Assembly (NCBI GenBank): GCA_945952415.1 | Contig: CAMFIF010000016.1 | Coordinates: forward strand, 1 to 64,000 | Direction of reading: 5' to 3' | Source: an uncultured Rhizobium sp. | GTDB lineage: Bacteria; Pseudomonadota; Alphaproteobacteria; Rhizobiales; Rhizobiaceae | Length of the DNA: 64,000 nt | In this document: one piece after another, positions 36,191-46,861 of the stretch | How the letters are laid out: the number at the start of each line of letters is the position of its first letter | Numbering within the stretch: position 1 is the stretch's first letter | Position numbers and translations under genes: made by a program | The notes under the pieces: model-generated | Databases searched by the model: none | Seen by the model: only the letters and a program-made list of their open reading frames with translations | What the model was told of the DNA's origin: nothing

Positions 36191-37312
36191 ATGACAGAAT
36201 TGCAGAACTCCATGTTTGCCAAGGACCAGTTCGTTCTCGGCACCTTTGCCTCCAACTGCTCCGGCGGGATGTCGGTCACCAAGGTGCCCGAGCGCTGGGT
36301 GAACTCCTGGGAGAACAACCTGCGCCTCGGCAAGCTGCTCGACGATGCCGGCATCGACTTCATGCTGCCGATCGCGCGCTGGATCGGCTATGGCGGCGAG
36401 ACGAATTTTCACGGCGGCGTGCTTGAAACCATGACCTGGGCGGCGGGCCTTCTGGCGCATACGAAGAACATCAATGTCTTCGCCACCATCCATACGGCCG
36501 CCAACCATCCCGTCGTCGTTGCCAAGCAGATCGCCACCATTGACCAGATTTCCTCGAGCCGCATCGGTCTCAACATCGTTGCGGGCTGGAACCAGCCGGA
36601 ATACGAGGCGCTCGGCCTCGAACTGCCGGCCGCGCACGAGGACCGTTACGGCTATGCGCAGGAATGGTTCGACATCATCAAAGCGCTCTGGACGCGCACC
36701 GAGGCCTTCGACTGGGACGGCAAGTTCTTCAAGCTGAAGCAGGTTCTGGGCGATCCGCGCCCGGCCCGCAAGGTGCCGATCCTGAATGCCGCGGGCTCCG
36801 GCCAGGGCCGCGAGTTTGCCGTGCGCAATGCGGATTTCCTGTTTACCCCGGCCATCGACCTTGCCCGCTCCACGGAAGAAATCAACGGCCTCAAGGATCA
36901 GGCAAAGGCGGTGGGCCGGAATGTGGGGGTGCTGACCTTCTCGCATGTGGTGTGCCGTCCGACGGAAAAGGAAGCCCGCGACTATCTCCAGCACTTCGGC
37001 CAGGACAATGCGGACTGGGCGGCTGTCGACAATCTGGTCCGGCTGCAATTTGCCCATGCCCATTCCTTCCCGCACGACCTGCTGGCGCTGATCCGCGACC
37101 GGATGGCTGCCGGCCATGGCGGCTTCCCGCTGGTCGGCACGCCGGAGCAGGTGGCCGAGGGCATCCTTTCGCTACACCGGGCGGGCTTCAACGGCACGAC
37201 GCTTTCCTTCGTCGATTATGCCGAGGAGTTCCCCTATTTCCGCGACACCGTGCTGCCGATCCTGGAGCGCGAGGGCATTCGCCGTCCGAACGGGCTGAAG
37301 GTTGCCGCCTGA
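36191..37312 (+). CDS. LLM-class FMN-dependent monooxygenase (RutA-like)
   Basis: The 373-residue protein has the luciferase-like TIM-barrel. It matches from memory the RutA subgroup: WIGYGGETNFHGGVLETMTW, then AATIDQISSSR-like IATIDQISSSRIGLNIVAGW and LNAAGSGQGREFAV. RutA opens the uracil ring by oxidative amide cleavage, and related enzymes (DszA, HcbA1) break C–N, C–S or C–Cl bonds using a flavin-N5 oxygen adduct. The reduced FMN is probably supplied by the flavin reductase at 37427. With the StyA-like and anthranilate-type operons on either side, cleavage of an N-heterocyclic lactam is a reasonable guess. ATG at 36191 with GGGGAA upstream. Confidence 0.82.
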   Translation: MTELQNSMFAKDQFVLGTFASNCSGGMSVTKVPERWVNSWENNLRLGKLLDDAGIDFMLPIARWIGYGGETNFHGGVLETMTWAAGLLAHTKNINVFATIHTAANHPVVVAKQIATIDQISSSRIGLNIVAGWNQPEYEALGLELPAAHEDRYGYAQEWFDIIKALWTRTEAFDWDGKFFKLKQVLGDPRPARKVPILNAAGSGQGREFAVRNADFLFTPAIDLARSTEEINGLKDQAKAVGRNVGVLTFSHVVCRPTEKEARDYLQHFGQDNADWAAVDNLVRLQFAHAHSFPHDLLALIRDRMAAGHGGFPLVGTPEQVAEGILSLHRAGFNGTTLSFVDYAEEFPYFRDTVLPILEREGIRRPNGLKVAA

Positions 37313-37426
37313 TGCTGCCGGGGCCGGCTCCATGCCGGCCTCGCTTATCCGATGTCGCGGCGCGTCGCCGCAACGGCAGGGACCGAAGAGCCCGCCGCAC
37401 CCTTGTCGAATGGGGATATCCTGACC

Positions 37427-37957
37427 ATGGAAAACCTTGTCACGGCGCCGCCCGCGGCGGACGCCTATCGCGCCGCCATGCGCCATTTCGCCGGTAATGT
37501 CAGCGTCATTACGGTCGGCCGTCCGGGCGAACGCTCCGGCCTCGTCGCCACCTCTGCCGTTTCGCTGTCCGTCGATCCGCCGACGGTGATCGTCTGCGTC
37601 AACCGGGGCGCCTCCTCCTGGCCGCTCTTCGAGCGCTTCCGTCATTTCGGCGTCAATGCGCTCACCGCCGCGCAACAGCCGATTGCCGATCTCTTTGCCG
37701 GCAAGGGCGGCGTGAAGGGGGAAGACCGATACCGGCTCGGCCAGTGGAGCCAGGGCCCGACCGGAGCGCCCCTTCTCGACGGCGCGGCGGTGGCGCTGGA
37801 CTGCCGCCTGGAAGAAATGATCGACCGCGCCTCGCATTCCATCCTCGTCGGACGGGTGATGGATGTGCGCGTGCGGGAAGACGACGAGGGGGCGCTTGTC
37901 TACTGGCGCGGGCTCTATCGTCCGCTGCTTGACGAGGCGGCTATCGAGCGGGCCTGA
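37427..37957 (+). CDS. Flavin reductase (RutF/HpaC type)
   Basis: The 176-residue flavin reductase-like protein has MRHFAGNVSVITVGRPGERS, VDPPTVIVCVNRG and the C-terminal WRGLYRPL. It should feed reduced flavin to the RutA-like oxygenase encoded 114 bp upstream, just as RutF serves RutA. The ATG at 37427 is chosen because GGGGA at 37412–37416 fits; the frame is open to 37352. It is convergent with the serine hydrolase gene 7 bp away. Confidence 0.85.
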   Translation: MENLVTAPPAADAYRAAMRHFAGNVSVITVGRPGERSGLVATSAVSLSVDPPTVIVCVNRGASSWPLFERFRHFGVNALTAAQQPIADLFAGKGGVKGEDRYRLGQWSQGPTGAPLLDGAAVALDCRLEEMIDRASHSILVGRVMDVRVREDDEGALVYWRGLYRPLLDEAAIERA

Positions 37958-37964
37958 GGGTCCA

Positions 37965-39050
37965 CTATTCCTCTTCCGCAGCCTGCTCCACCTCTGTGGC
38001 CAGATCGCCGAGCGAAATATCCTCGCCATTGGCAAGCAGGATTACGGTCACGCCGCTTGTGAGATTGCGCTGGTAATAGGTCGATGTCCCCATCCAGCTG
38101 CCGCTGTGGGTGGCGTAGTTCTGCTTGCCGGTCGCGATCGACCAGCCATAGCCATAACCCTCGCCATCTTCCTCTATGGCGCTGCCATCGTCATAGGTGC
38201 CGTTCTCGAAGAGTTTTTCGGTCGCCTCCTCGCTGAGGAGCGCGTTCGTGGCGAGCGCCTTCTCGTATTTCGCAAGATCGGCAAGGGAGGTGATGACGTT
38301 GCCGTCCCCTTCCGTCACCGTCGGCGAGTAGCTCTCATCAAACTTGCCCTTGGTGCCGCTGTAGCCGGTGACCTGGCGGTTCTCGTCGATCCGGGAGGAC
38401 GTGACAAGCCCGGAAGACGTCATGCCAAGCGGCTTGAAGATGCGCTCCTCCAGCACGTCATCCAGCGACTTCTTGTCATCAGCCTTGGTGACGAGAGTGC
38501 CGAGGGTGAGATAACCGGAATTGGAGTAGTCAAACTTCGTGCCGGGCGGCCGCAGAAGCGGCTGGCGCGCCAGCCAGGCCACGACCTCGGCATTGGTGGT
38601 TTCGGCGCCGTAATTCAGCTCCTCATTGCCATCGAGATAATCGGCAAGGCCGCTGACGTGATGGACGAGATCGGAAACGGTGAGCGCCCGCTCCTCCCCC
38701 GGCTGATCCTCGAACGCCGGGAGAATGGTCGCGATTTCGGTCTCCGGCGTGTAGAGCCCGTCCTCCATCTGCAGCATGGCCGCCTGTGCGGTCATCTGCT
38801 TCGAAACGGAGGCGAGGTCGAAGAGACTGTCGCGGGTGACAGGCGCCTTTGAAGCGATGTCAGTATAGCCATAGCCCTTCATGTGAAGGACCTCGCCTCC
38901 CTTCATCACCAGAACGCCGAGGCCCGGCGTATCCTGACCGATGACGGGCTCCACGACGCGGTCCACCGCATCGATCGTCGGATCCTCTGCCCAAGCGGGA
39001 ACGCAGGCCGACAACAGGAACAGGGCGGCAGCGATGGGCCGGATCGTCAT
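37965..39050 (-). CDS. Exported serine hydrolase (class C beta-lactamase-like fold)
   Basis: The 361-residue protein has a signal peptide (MTIRPIAAALFLLSACVPAW, cleavage near residue 21). The beta-lactamase/D-aminopeptidase family motif S-x-x-K is SVSK (Ser81, Lys84) and the second motif Y-x-N is YSNSGY near residue 185. The third motif appears as HSGSWMG. Such proteins include esterases, peptidases and beta-lactamases; nothing marks this as a resistance enzyme. It is single, convergent with the flavin reductase and divergent from the 39272 operon. It may act on an ester or amide precursor in the periplasm, or be unrelated. Confidence 0.82.
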   Translation of the reverse strand: MTIRPIAAALFLLSACVPAWAEDPTIDAVDRVVEPVIGQDTPGLGVLVMKGGEVLHMKGYGYTDIASKAPVTRDSLFDLASVSKQMTAQAAMLQMEDGLYTPETEIATILPAFEDQPGEERALTVSDLVHHVSGLADYLDGNEELNYGAETTNAEVVAWLARQPLLRPPGTKFDYSNSGYLTLGTLVTKADDKKSLDDVLEERIFKPLGMTSSGLVTSSRIDENRQVTGYSGTKGKFDESYSPTVTEGDGNVITSLADLAKYEKALATNALLSEEATEKLFENGTYDDGSAIEEDGEGYGYGWSIATGKQNYATHSGSWMGTSTYYQRNLTSGVTVILLANGEDISLGDLATEVEQAAEEE

Positions 39051-39150
39051 TCTTTCCTCCTCATGGATCGTTATTTTTAACGCCTATCATCCTTCAAAGC
39101 GAAACGCAGCATGGCTTGCGCCATTGGCCCAAAATTGACGATCGGCAATG

Positions 39151-39226
39151 ATATTTTAAACTTAAAATATTTTGTGGCCCGCATTGACAGATGGCGGCCG
39201 GGTGCTATGTTTTAAACTTAAAATAT
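39151..39226 (+). promoter_or_regulatory. Promoter with two palindromic operators for the 2-aminobenzoyl-CoA-type operon
   Basis: A perfect palindrome ATATTTTAAACTTAAAATAT lies at 39151–39170. A second copy with one change lies at 39207–39226, 56 bp on. Between them TTGACA (39184–39189), a 16-bp spacer and TATGTT (39206–39211) form a promoter, with the second palindrome over the -10 and the first just upstream of the -35. This is textbook repressor geometry. The core is shared with 32488–32499. Confidence 0.75.
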
Positions 39227-39271
39227 CCAGGCGCCCCAAGGCTCCTGATGTCATCGAGATGGAGGCCAGAC

Positions 39272-41599
39272 ATGCGGATCGTGTGCATAGGCGGAGGCCC
39301 GGCGGGGCTTTATTTCGGCCTGTTGATGAAGAAGCTTCACCCGGAGCATTCGATCACGGTGGTGGAGCGCAACCGCCCCTATGACACATTCGGCTGGGGC
39401 GTGGTCTTCTCCGACGCGACCATGGAAAGCATGAAGGTCTGGGATCCGGAGAGTGCGGCCGAGATCCAGGATGCCTTCAACCACTGGGACGATATCGAGG
39501 TGTGGTTCAAGGGCACGCGCCAGCGCACTTCCGGTCACGGTTTTGTCGGCATCGGCCGCAAGAAGCTCCTCAACATCCTGCAGAAGCGCTGCGAGGCGCT
39601 GGGCGTCGAGCTCGTCTTCGAAACCGAGGTGAACAGCGATCACGATTTCCCCGATGCGGACCTCATTATCGCCTCCGACGGCCTGAATTCGAAGATCCGC
39701 AATGCCTATGCGGACGTGTTCCAGCCCGATCTCGTCGTGCGCCCCAACCGCTATATCTGGCTCGGCACCAAGCGGCTCTACGACGCCTTCACCTTCGATT
39801 TCCGCAAGACGGAGCATGGCTGGTTCCAGGCCCATATCTATAAATTCGACAACGAGACCTCGACCTTCATCGTGGAAACCACCGAAGAGGCCTATGAAAA
39901 GCATGGCCTCGGTAAACTCGACCAGCAGGGCTCCATCGATTTCTGCGAAAACCTGTTCTCGGAAGTGCTCGAAGGCGCGCCGCTGATGACCAATGCGCGG
40001 CATCTGCGCGGTTCGGCCTGGCTGAACTTCAACCGGCTGATCTGCGGCAAGTGGAGCCATTTCAACGGCAAGAGCCATGTGGTGCTGATGGGCGATGCCG
40101 CCCATACCGCCCATTTCGCCATCGGTTCGGGCACCAAGCTTGCCATCGACGACGCGATCGAACTCACCAACCAGTTCCAGAAGCTGGGGCACGAGAAGGA
40201 CAAGATCCCGGCCGTGCTGGACGCTTACGAGGAGATCCGCCGCGTTGATGTCGCCCGCATCCAGAATGCGGCGCGCAACGCCATGGAGTGGTTCGAAGTG
40301 GTCGGCCGCCGCTATGCCGATACGCTGGAGCCCGAGCAGTTCATGTATTCCATGCTGACCCGCTCGCAGCGCATCAGCCACGAAAACCTTCGCCTGCGGG
40401 ACAAGACCTGGCTCGAGGGCTACGAGCGCTGGTTCGCCGCCCGCTCGGGCATCAATGTCAAGGAAGGCGAGCGCGCGCCGCCGCCCATGTTCACGCCCTA
40501 CACGGTGCGCGACCTGACGCTGAAGAACCGCATCGTCGTCTCGCCCATGGCCATGTATTCGGCAAAGGACGGGCTGATCAGCGATTTCCACATGGTCCAT
40601 CTCGGCTCGCGCGCGCTCGGCGGTGCCGGCCTCGTTTTCGGCGAGATGACCTGCGTCTCGCCCGATGCCCGCATTACCCCCGGCTGCCTCGGCCTCTGGA
40701 ATGACGAGCAGGCCGCCGGCTGGAAGCGGCTCGTGGATTTCGTTCATGAAAACAGCGGCGCAAAGGTCGGCATCCAGCTCGGCCATGCGGGCCGCAAGGG
40801 GGCGACGAAGCTCGCCTGGGAAGGCATCGACCAGCCGCTTCCCGAGAGCGAGACCTGGCCGCTCATCTCGGCATCGGCCCTTCCCTATCTCAAGCATTCC
40901 CAGGTGCCGCGCGCCATGACCCGCGAGGACATGGACCGGGTAAAGGCAGACTTTGTCCGTGCGACCGAACTCGCGGTTACGACAGGTGCGGACTGGCTCG
41001 AATTCCACGCCGCGCACGGCTATCTCTTCTCCGCCTTCCTCTCGCCGCTCACCAACCGGCGCGAGGACGAATATGGCGGCAGCCACGAGAACCGCGCCCG
41101 CTATCCGCTGGAGGTGTTCAAGGCTATCCGTGCCATCTGGCCCAAGGAGAAGCCGATGTCGGTCCGTCTCTCCTGCCATGACTGGTTCGAAGGCGGCAAC
41201 ACGCCCGACGATGCGGCAATCTTTGCCGAGATGTTCCGCGAGGCCGGTGCCGATCTCATCGACTGCTCGTCCGGACAGGTCTGGAAGGAAGAACAGCCGG
41301 TCTATGGCCGCCTGTTCCAGACGCCCTTCTCCGACAAGATCCGCAACGAAATCCACGTCGACACGATTGCGGTCGGTGCGATCTCGGAAGCGGACCATGC
41401 CAACTCGATCATCGCGGCGGGTCGTGCCGATCTCTGCGCGGTTGCCCGTCCGCATCTCGCAGACCCCGCCTGGACCCTGCATGAAGCGGCCCGGATCGGC
41501 GTGAAGAACGTTGCGTGGCCTAAGCAGTACTATTCCGGCAAGGGCCAGTACGAGACGAACATCGAGCGCGCGGCCCAGACGGCTGCGGGCGCGAAGTAA
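39272..41599 (+). CDS. Fusion flavoprotein: aryl-CoA monooxygenase + old yellow enzyme reductase (2-aminobenzoyl-CoA monooxygenase/reductase type)
   Basis: The 775-residue protein (about 85 kDa) has an N-terminal FAD monooxygenase (about 1–380; [37 protein letters not shown]) and a C-terminal old yellow enzyme barrel (about 405–770; [38 protein letters not shown]). Databases often call this bifunctional salicylyl-CoA 5-hydroxylase/oxidoreductase. The same fusion is known as 2-aminobenzoyl-CoA monooxygenase/reductase from Azoarcus evansii, which makes 2-amino-5-oxocyclohex-1-ene-1-carboxyl-CoA. The beta-oxidation genes and RidA gene downstream mirror that cluster. The ATG at 39272 has GGAGG 6 bp upstream. 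A salicylyl-CoA substrate remains possible. Confidence 0.88.
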   Translation: MRIVCIGGGPAGLYFGLLMKKLHPEHSITVVERNRPYDTFGWGVVFSDATMESMKVWDPESAAEIQDAFNHWDDIEVWFKGTRQRTSGHGFVGIGRKKLLNILQKRCEALGVELVFETEVNSDHDFPDADLIIASDGLNSKIRNAYADVFQPDLVVRPNRYIWLGTKRLYDAFTFDFRKTEHGWFQAHIYKFDNETSTFIVETTEEAYEKHGLGKLDQQGSIDFCENLFSEVLEGAPLMTNARHLRGSAWLNFNRLICGKWSHFNGKSHVVLMGDAAHTAHFAIGSGTKLAIDDAIELTNQFQKLGHEKDKIPAVLDAYEEIRRVDVARIQNAARNAMEWFEVVGRRYADTLEPEQFMYSMLTRSQRISHENLRLRDKTWLEGYERWFAARSGINVKEGERAPPPMFTPYTVRDLTLKNRIVVSPMAMYSAKDGLISDFHMVHLGSRALGGAGLVFGEMTCVSPDARITPGCLGLWNDEQAAGWKRLVDFVHENSGAKVGIQLGHAGRKGATKLAWEGIDQPLPESETWPLISASALPYLKHSQVPRAMTREDMDRVKADFVRATELAVTTGADWLEFHAAHGYLFSAFLSPLTNRREDEYGGSHENRARYPLEVFKAIRAIWPKEKPMSVRLSCHDWFEGGNTPDDAAIFAEMFREAGADLIDCSSGQVWKEEQPVYGRLFQTPFSDKIRNEIHVDTIAVGAISEADHANSIIAAGRADLCAVARPHLADPAWTLHEAARIGVKNVAWPKQYYSGKGQYETNIERAAQTAAGAK

Positions 41600-41607
41600 G
41601 GCCGGCC

Positions 41608-42396
41608 ATGGGCCAGCTCGACGGACATCACGCGCTCGTCACCGGTGCCGGCAGCGGCATCGGGGCGGCCATTGCCCGCGCCCTTCACGGCGCAGGCGCC
41701 GGGGTCACGCTCACCGGCCGACGGGCCGAGCCGCTCGAGGCGCTGGCCGGGGAGCTGGGGAGCGGTGCACAGGTCGTCTCCGGCATGGACGTGACCGATG
41801 CGGCGGCCATTGCCGCAGGGCTCGAGAAGGCACGCGCCGGCTTCGGCCCGGTCTCGCTCCTCGTCAACAATGCCGGAGAGGCGCCGAGCGCACCCTTCGA
41901 GAAGACCTCGCTGGAGCTCTGGTCCAAGGTGATCAATGTCGACCTGACGGGCGTCTTCAACGTCACTCAGGCGGTGCTCGCCGATCTCAAGGCGCGGGGC
42001 GCGGAAAAGGGCGATGCCCGGATCGTCAATGTCGCCTCCACGGCGGGCCTTACCGGCTATGCCTATGTGAGCGCCTATTGCGCCGCCAAGCACGGCGTGA
42101 TCGGCCTGACGCGCGCTCTGGCGCTGGAACTTGCCCGCAAGGGGGTAACGGTCAATGCCGTCTGCCCCGGCTTCACCGATACGCCGATCATCGAGAAGGC
42201 TCTCCTCGAGATCATGGAAAAGACCGGGCGCTCCCGCGAAGAAGCCTTGTCCGCCTTCACCAGGAGCAATCCGCAGAACCGGCTGGTGAAGCCGGAGGAA
42301 GTGGCGGATGCGGTGCTCTGGCTCGCTGGCCGGGGCGCGGCTTCGATGAACGGCCAGGCCATTTCGATTTCCGGCGGCGAAGTGCTTGGCGGATAA
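41608..42396 (+). CDS. Short-chain dehydrogenase/reductase (3-hydroxyacyl-CoA dehydrogenase-like)
   Basis: The 262-residue classical SDR has [16 protein letters not shown] as cofactor site, LVNNAGEAP and Ser/Tyr/Lys in [20 protein letters not shown]. It is second in the operon, 8 bp after the fusion flavoprotein. It may oxidise or reduce the ring ketone/alcohol formed after monooxygenation. The exact step cannot be fixed. The C-terminus [15 protein letters not shown] is normal for the family. Confidence 0.88.
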   Translation: MGQLDGHHALVTGAGSGIGAAIARALHGAGAGVTLTGRRAEPLEALAGELGSGAQVVSGMDVTDAAAIAAGLEKARAGFGPVSLLVNNAGEAPSAPFEKTSLELWSKVINVDLTGVFNVTQAVLADLKARGAEKGDARIVNVASTAGLTGYAYVSAYCAAKHGVIGLTRALALELARKGVTVNAVCPGFTDTPIIEKALLEIMEKTGRSREEALSAFTRSNPQNRLVKPEEVADAVLWLAGRGAASMNGQAISISGGEVLGG

Positions 42397-42410
42397 GAAG
42401 GATGAATGAC

Positions 42411-43259
42411 ATGGAACGCAGCACGATCATGCAGGGTCACAAGAGATCCTTTGCCGGCTACAAGGCGGAGCACTTCCTGTTCGAGGCCAGCGAGGACGGG
42501 CAGGTGCTGACCATCCGGCTGAACCGGCCGGAGAAGAAGAACCCGCTGACCTTCGACAGCTATGCGGAGTTGCGCGATCTCTTCCGCGATCTCGTCTATG
42601 CCTCGGATATCCGCGCCATCGTGCTGACCGGGGCGGGCGGCAATTTCTCCTCCGGCGGCGACGTGTTCGAGATCATCGAGCCGCTGACGCGGATGACCAT
42701 GCCCGACCTGCTTGCCTTTACCCGCATGACCGGCGACCTCGTGAAGGCGATGCGGCGCTGCCCGCAGCCGATCATCGCCGCCCTCGACGGCATCTGTGCG
42801 GGTGCCGGCGCGATCATGGCCATGGCCTCCGACCTGCGTCTCGCCACGCCCCAGACCAAGACCGCCTTCCTCTTCACCCGCGTCGGGCTTGCCGGCGCGG
42901 ACATGGGCGCCTGCGGCATCCTTCCCCGGATCATCGGGCAGGGCCGCGCCTCCGAGCTCCTCTTCACCGGGCGGGTGATGACGGCCGAGGAAGGCAGCCA
43001 CTGGGGCTTCTACAACGCCCTTCACGCAAGCGAGCAGCTGGAAGCGGAGGCGGTGAAGCTTGCCCGCTCGCTGGCCGAAGGCCCCTATTTCGCCCATACG
43101 ATGACCAAGACCATGCTGAACCAGGAATGGGCCATGGGGCTTGAGGAACTGATCGAATCCGAAGCGCAGGCGCAGGCGATCTGCATGGCGACGCAGGATT
43201 TCCGCCGCGCCTTCGAGGCTTTCGCCGAAAAGCGCCGGCCGGAATTCAAGGGGGATTGA
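42411..43259 (+). CDS. Enoyl-CoA hydratase/isomerase family protein
   Basis: The 282-residue crotonase-fold protein has [15 protein letters not shown], the oxyanion-hole segment [15 protein letters not shown] and [20 protein letters not shown]. The usual second catalytic Glu region reads [18 protein letters not shown], so one of the two standard Glu residues is not obvious, as in crotonases with ring-hydrolase or dienoyl roles. It may hydrate or hydrolytically open the alicyclic CoA intermediate. The ATG at 42411 has AAGAAGGA at a good distance; 42402 is also in frame. It ends 1 bp before the acyl-CoA dehydrogenase start. Confidence 0.85.
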   Translation: MERSTIMQGHKRSFAGYKAEHFLFEASEDGQVLTIRLNRPEKKNPLTFDSYAELRDLFRDLVYASDIRAIVLTGAGGNFSSGGDVFEIIEPLTRMTMPDLLAFTRMTGDLVKAMRRCPQPIIAALDGICAGAGAIMAMASDLRLATPQTKTAFLFTRVGLAGADMGACGILPRIIGQGRASELLFTGRVMTAEEGSHWGFYNALHASEQLEAEAVKLARSLAEGPYFAHTMTKTMLNQEWAMGLEELIESEAQAQAICMATQDFRRAFEAFAEKRRPEFKGD

Positions 43260-43260
43260 G

Positions 43261-44441
<1,181 letters not shown>

Positions 44442-44442
<1 letters not shown>

Positions 44443-44837
44443 TGCACACGATCCTGCAACCGGAAGGCTGGGCCAAGCCGAGGGGTTATTCCAACGGGGT
44501 GATGGCTTCGGGCCGCACCGTCTATATTGGCGGGCAGATCGGCTGGAATGCCCGGTGCGAATTCGAGACCGACGATTTCGTCGGGCAGGTGCGCCAGACG
44601 CTCGAAAACATCGTGGCGATCCTGGCCGAAGCCGGCGGCAAGCCGGAGCATATCACCACCATGACCTGGTATTTCACCAGCAAGGAGGAATATCTCGCAA
44701 ATCCCAAGGGACTGGGCGAGGCCTACCGGGCCGTCATGGGAAAGACCTTCCCGGCCATGGCGGCCGTGCAGGTGGTGGCTTTGGTCGAAGACCGGGCGAA
44801 GATCGAAATCCAGGCGACCGCCGTCATTCCGGAGTGA
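44442..44837 (+). CDS. RidA (YjgF/YER057c) family protein without the canonical Arg
   Basis: The 131-residue Rid-fold protein has YIGGQIGWNARCEF and GKTFPAMAAVQVVAL. RidA enzymes hydrolyse reactive enamine/imine intermediates and need Arg105 in the PARS motif. Here that motif reads PAMA, with Met106 at the Arg place. A Rid protein in an anthranilate-CoA operon would suit deamination of the 2-amino-enoyl-CoA, and the Azoarcus cluster also carries a gene of this family (called translation inhibitor). Loss of Arg means the chemistry or role may differ. ATG at 44442 overlaps the preceding stop. Confidence 0.85.
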
Positions 44838-44882
44838 GCGGCAGCTCGCCGTCGCATGTGAAAGATCCAAACGGGAGTACCG

Positions 44883-46850
44883 ATGACCGCGATCACCTTC
44901 TCGCCTGATGTCTCCGGCACGGTTACCGACGGCGTGCTCGTCGTCACGCTGGACAATCCGCCCGTCAATGCCGCATCGCAGACGGTACGGGCCGGCATCA
45001 TGGCGGCACTTGCTCATCTGAACGGCAATTCGACGCTGAAAGCCATGGTGATCACGGGCGCCGGAAAGAGCTTCGTCGGCGGAGCCGATATCCGGGAATT
45101 CGGCAAGCCGCCGGTCGACCCCATCCTGCCGGATGTGGTTTCGGCCATCGAGGCCTCTGAAAAGCCTGTCATCGCGGCGCTGAACGGTGTCGCGCTCGGC
45201 GGCGGATTGGAAATTGCCCTTGCCTGCCATCAGCGCATTGCCGCACCCGCAGCGAAACTCGGCCTGCCGGAGGTCAAGCTCGGTCTCGTGCCGGGGGCTG
45301 GTGGCACGCAGCGCCTGCCGAGGCTGACGGGCGTTGCCGCGGCAATCGAGATGATCGGCTCGGGCCGCGCTGTCAGCGCGGCCGAAGCGCTGAGGCTTGG
45401 CGTGATCGACAGGATTGCAGGGGGCGTGCTGGTCGAAGAGGCAATTGCCCTGGCTGGCGAGCAGGCGCGCCGCCCGACCCGCCGGACGGGCACCCTTCCC
45501 GTCCGCGCAGGCGCAGAAGCGGATCTGGAGGCCGCCGCAAAGAAGGTGCTCGGCAAGGCCCGTGGCCAGACTGCGCCCGCCGAGGCCATCCGGCTTGTAA
45601 AGCTTGCCGCCCATGCGACGCTCGACACGGGTCTTGCCGAGGAACGCCGCACCTTTCTGGAACTGAAGGACGGCGAGCAGGCAAGAGCGCTGCGCCACGT
45701 CTTCTTTGCCGAGCGGGCAAGCGCCAAGGTGGACGGGCTCGAAGGGGTCCAGCCGCGCAAGCTCGAGACCATCGGCATCGTCGGCATGGGGCTGATGGGG
45801 TCTGGTATCGCCGTTTCGGCGCTCGACGCCGGCTTCCGGGTGATTGCCGTCGAGCAATCGGCGGAGGCTGCGGAGAAGGGTCGGACGCGCATCGAGGACA
45901 TGCTGCGCAAGAATCTCGTGAGCGGCCGGATCGACCAGACCGGGTTTGACGCCCGCATTTCACGGCTTAAAACCGCTGGAGACAAGGCCGCGCTTCAACC
46001 GGCCGATCTCGTGATCGAGGCGGTCTTCGACGACTACGACGTGAAGGCGACCCTTTTTCGCGAACTCGAGGGGATTGTCCGGGACGATGCCATTCTCGCC
46101 ACAAACACAAGCTATCTCGATCCCGACCGGCTGGCGGCGGAAACGAGGAACCCGGCGAGGGTGATCGGCCTGCATTTCTTCTCACCCGCGAATATCATGA
46201 GGCTGATGGAAGTGGTGAAGGGGGCGAAAACCGCGCCCGACGTGCTGGCCACCGGCTTGCAGCTGGCAAAGCGGCTCGGCAAGCTGCCAATCGTCTGCGG
46301 GGTGACGGAAGGGTTTATCGGAAACCGGATCTTTTCCGCCTACCGCAAGGAAGCGGAATTCCTGCTGGAAGACGGCGCGTCCCCCGCGGAAATCGACAGC
46401 GCCATGGAAGGGTTTGGCATGGCCATGGGGCCCTTCGCCGTCTTCGACCTTGCGGGCCTTGAAATCGCCTGGGCGCGGCGCAAGCGGCAGGCGGCGACCC
46501 GCGACCCTGCCGAGCGCTACTCCGTGATTGCCGACCGGCTCTGCGAAGCGGGCCGTTTCGGCCAGAAAGCCGGCAGGGGCTGGTATGCCTATGTCGATGG
46601 CAAGCGGCAGGAAGACCCGGCCGTTACCGAGATGATCGCTGCCGCGCGGCGGGAAAAGGGCATTGTGCCCAAGGACTTCACTTCGGGCGAAATTACCCGC
46701 CGCCTTGTCTCCGCCATGGCGGACGAGGGGCGCAAGCTCATGGCCGAGGGCATCGCCTCCCGGGCCAGCGACATCGATCTGGTGCTGATCAACGGCTATG
46801 GCTTCCCCGCCCATCGCGGCGGGCCGATGTTCATGGCCGGTATCGAATAG
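44883..46850 (+). CDS. Bifunctional enoyl-CoA hydratase/3-hydroxyacyl-CoA dehydrogenase
   Basis: The 655-residue protein has an N-terminal crotonase domain (about 1–200; GGGLEIALACHQRIAAPAA, GLVPGAGGTQRLPRL with both catalytic Glu). A NAD-binding 3-hydroxyacyl-CoA dehydrogenase domain follows (about 290–475; IGIVGMGLMGSGIAVSALDA, HFFSPANIMRLMEVV), then C-terminal dehydrogenase domains. FadB/FadJ-like proteins usually run about 40–50 residues past GGPMF, but this one stops at GGPMFMAGIE. It carries out two successive beta-oxidation steps. The thiolase starts 11 bp later. Confidence 0.9.
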   Translation: MTAITFSPDVSGTVTDGVLVVTLDNPPVNAASQTVRAGIMAALAHLNGNSTLKAMVITGAGKSFVGGADIREFGKPPVDPILPDVVSAIEASEKPVIAALNGVALGGGLEIALACHQRIAAPAAKLGLPEVKLGLVPGAGGTQRLPRLTGVAAAIEMIGSGRAVSAAEALRLGVIDRIAGGVLVEEAIALAGEQARRPTRRTGTLPVRAGAEADLEAAAKKVLGKARGQTAPAEAIRLVKLAAHATLDTGLAEERRTFLELKDGEQARALRHVFFAERASAKVDGLEGVQPRKLETIGIVGMGLMGSGIAVSALDAGFRVIAVEQSAEAAEKGRTRIEDMLRKNLVSGRIDQTGFDARISRLKTAGDKAALQPADLVIEAVFDDYDVKATLFRELEGIVRDDAILATNTSYLDPDRLAAETRNPARVIGLHFFSPANIMRLMEVVKGAKTAPDVLATGLQLAKRLGKLPIVCGVTEGFIGNRIFSAYRKEAEFLLEDGASPAEIDSAMEGFGMAMGPFAVFDLAGLEIAWARRKRQAATRDPAERYSVIADRLCEAGRFGQKAGRGWYAYVDGKRQEDPAVTEMIAAARREKGIVPKDFTSGEITRRLVSAMADEGRKLMAEGIASRASDIDLVLINGYGFPAHRGGPMFMAGIE

Positions 46851-46861
46851 GAGCGTTTTCC

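Noticed and set aside
37965..39050. Beta-lactam resistance gene
   Set aside because: S-x-x-K and Y-x-N motifs are shared by esterases and peptidases of the same fold; no specific class C hallmark or resistance context is visible.
39251..41482. A 743-codon minus-strand open frame opposite the fusion flavoprotein
   Set aside because: It shows only antisense composition; the plus strand has FAD and old yellow enzyme motifs, a ribosome binding site and a promoter.
39272..41599. Naming the fusion enzyme salicylyl-CoA 5-hydroxylase
   Set aside because: This common database name rests on the monooxygenase half. The old yellow enzyme half and the downstream RidA and beta-oxidation genes fit 2-aminobenzoyl-CoA monooxygenase/reductase better, and no gentisate or gentisyl-CoA genes are near.
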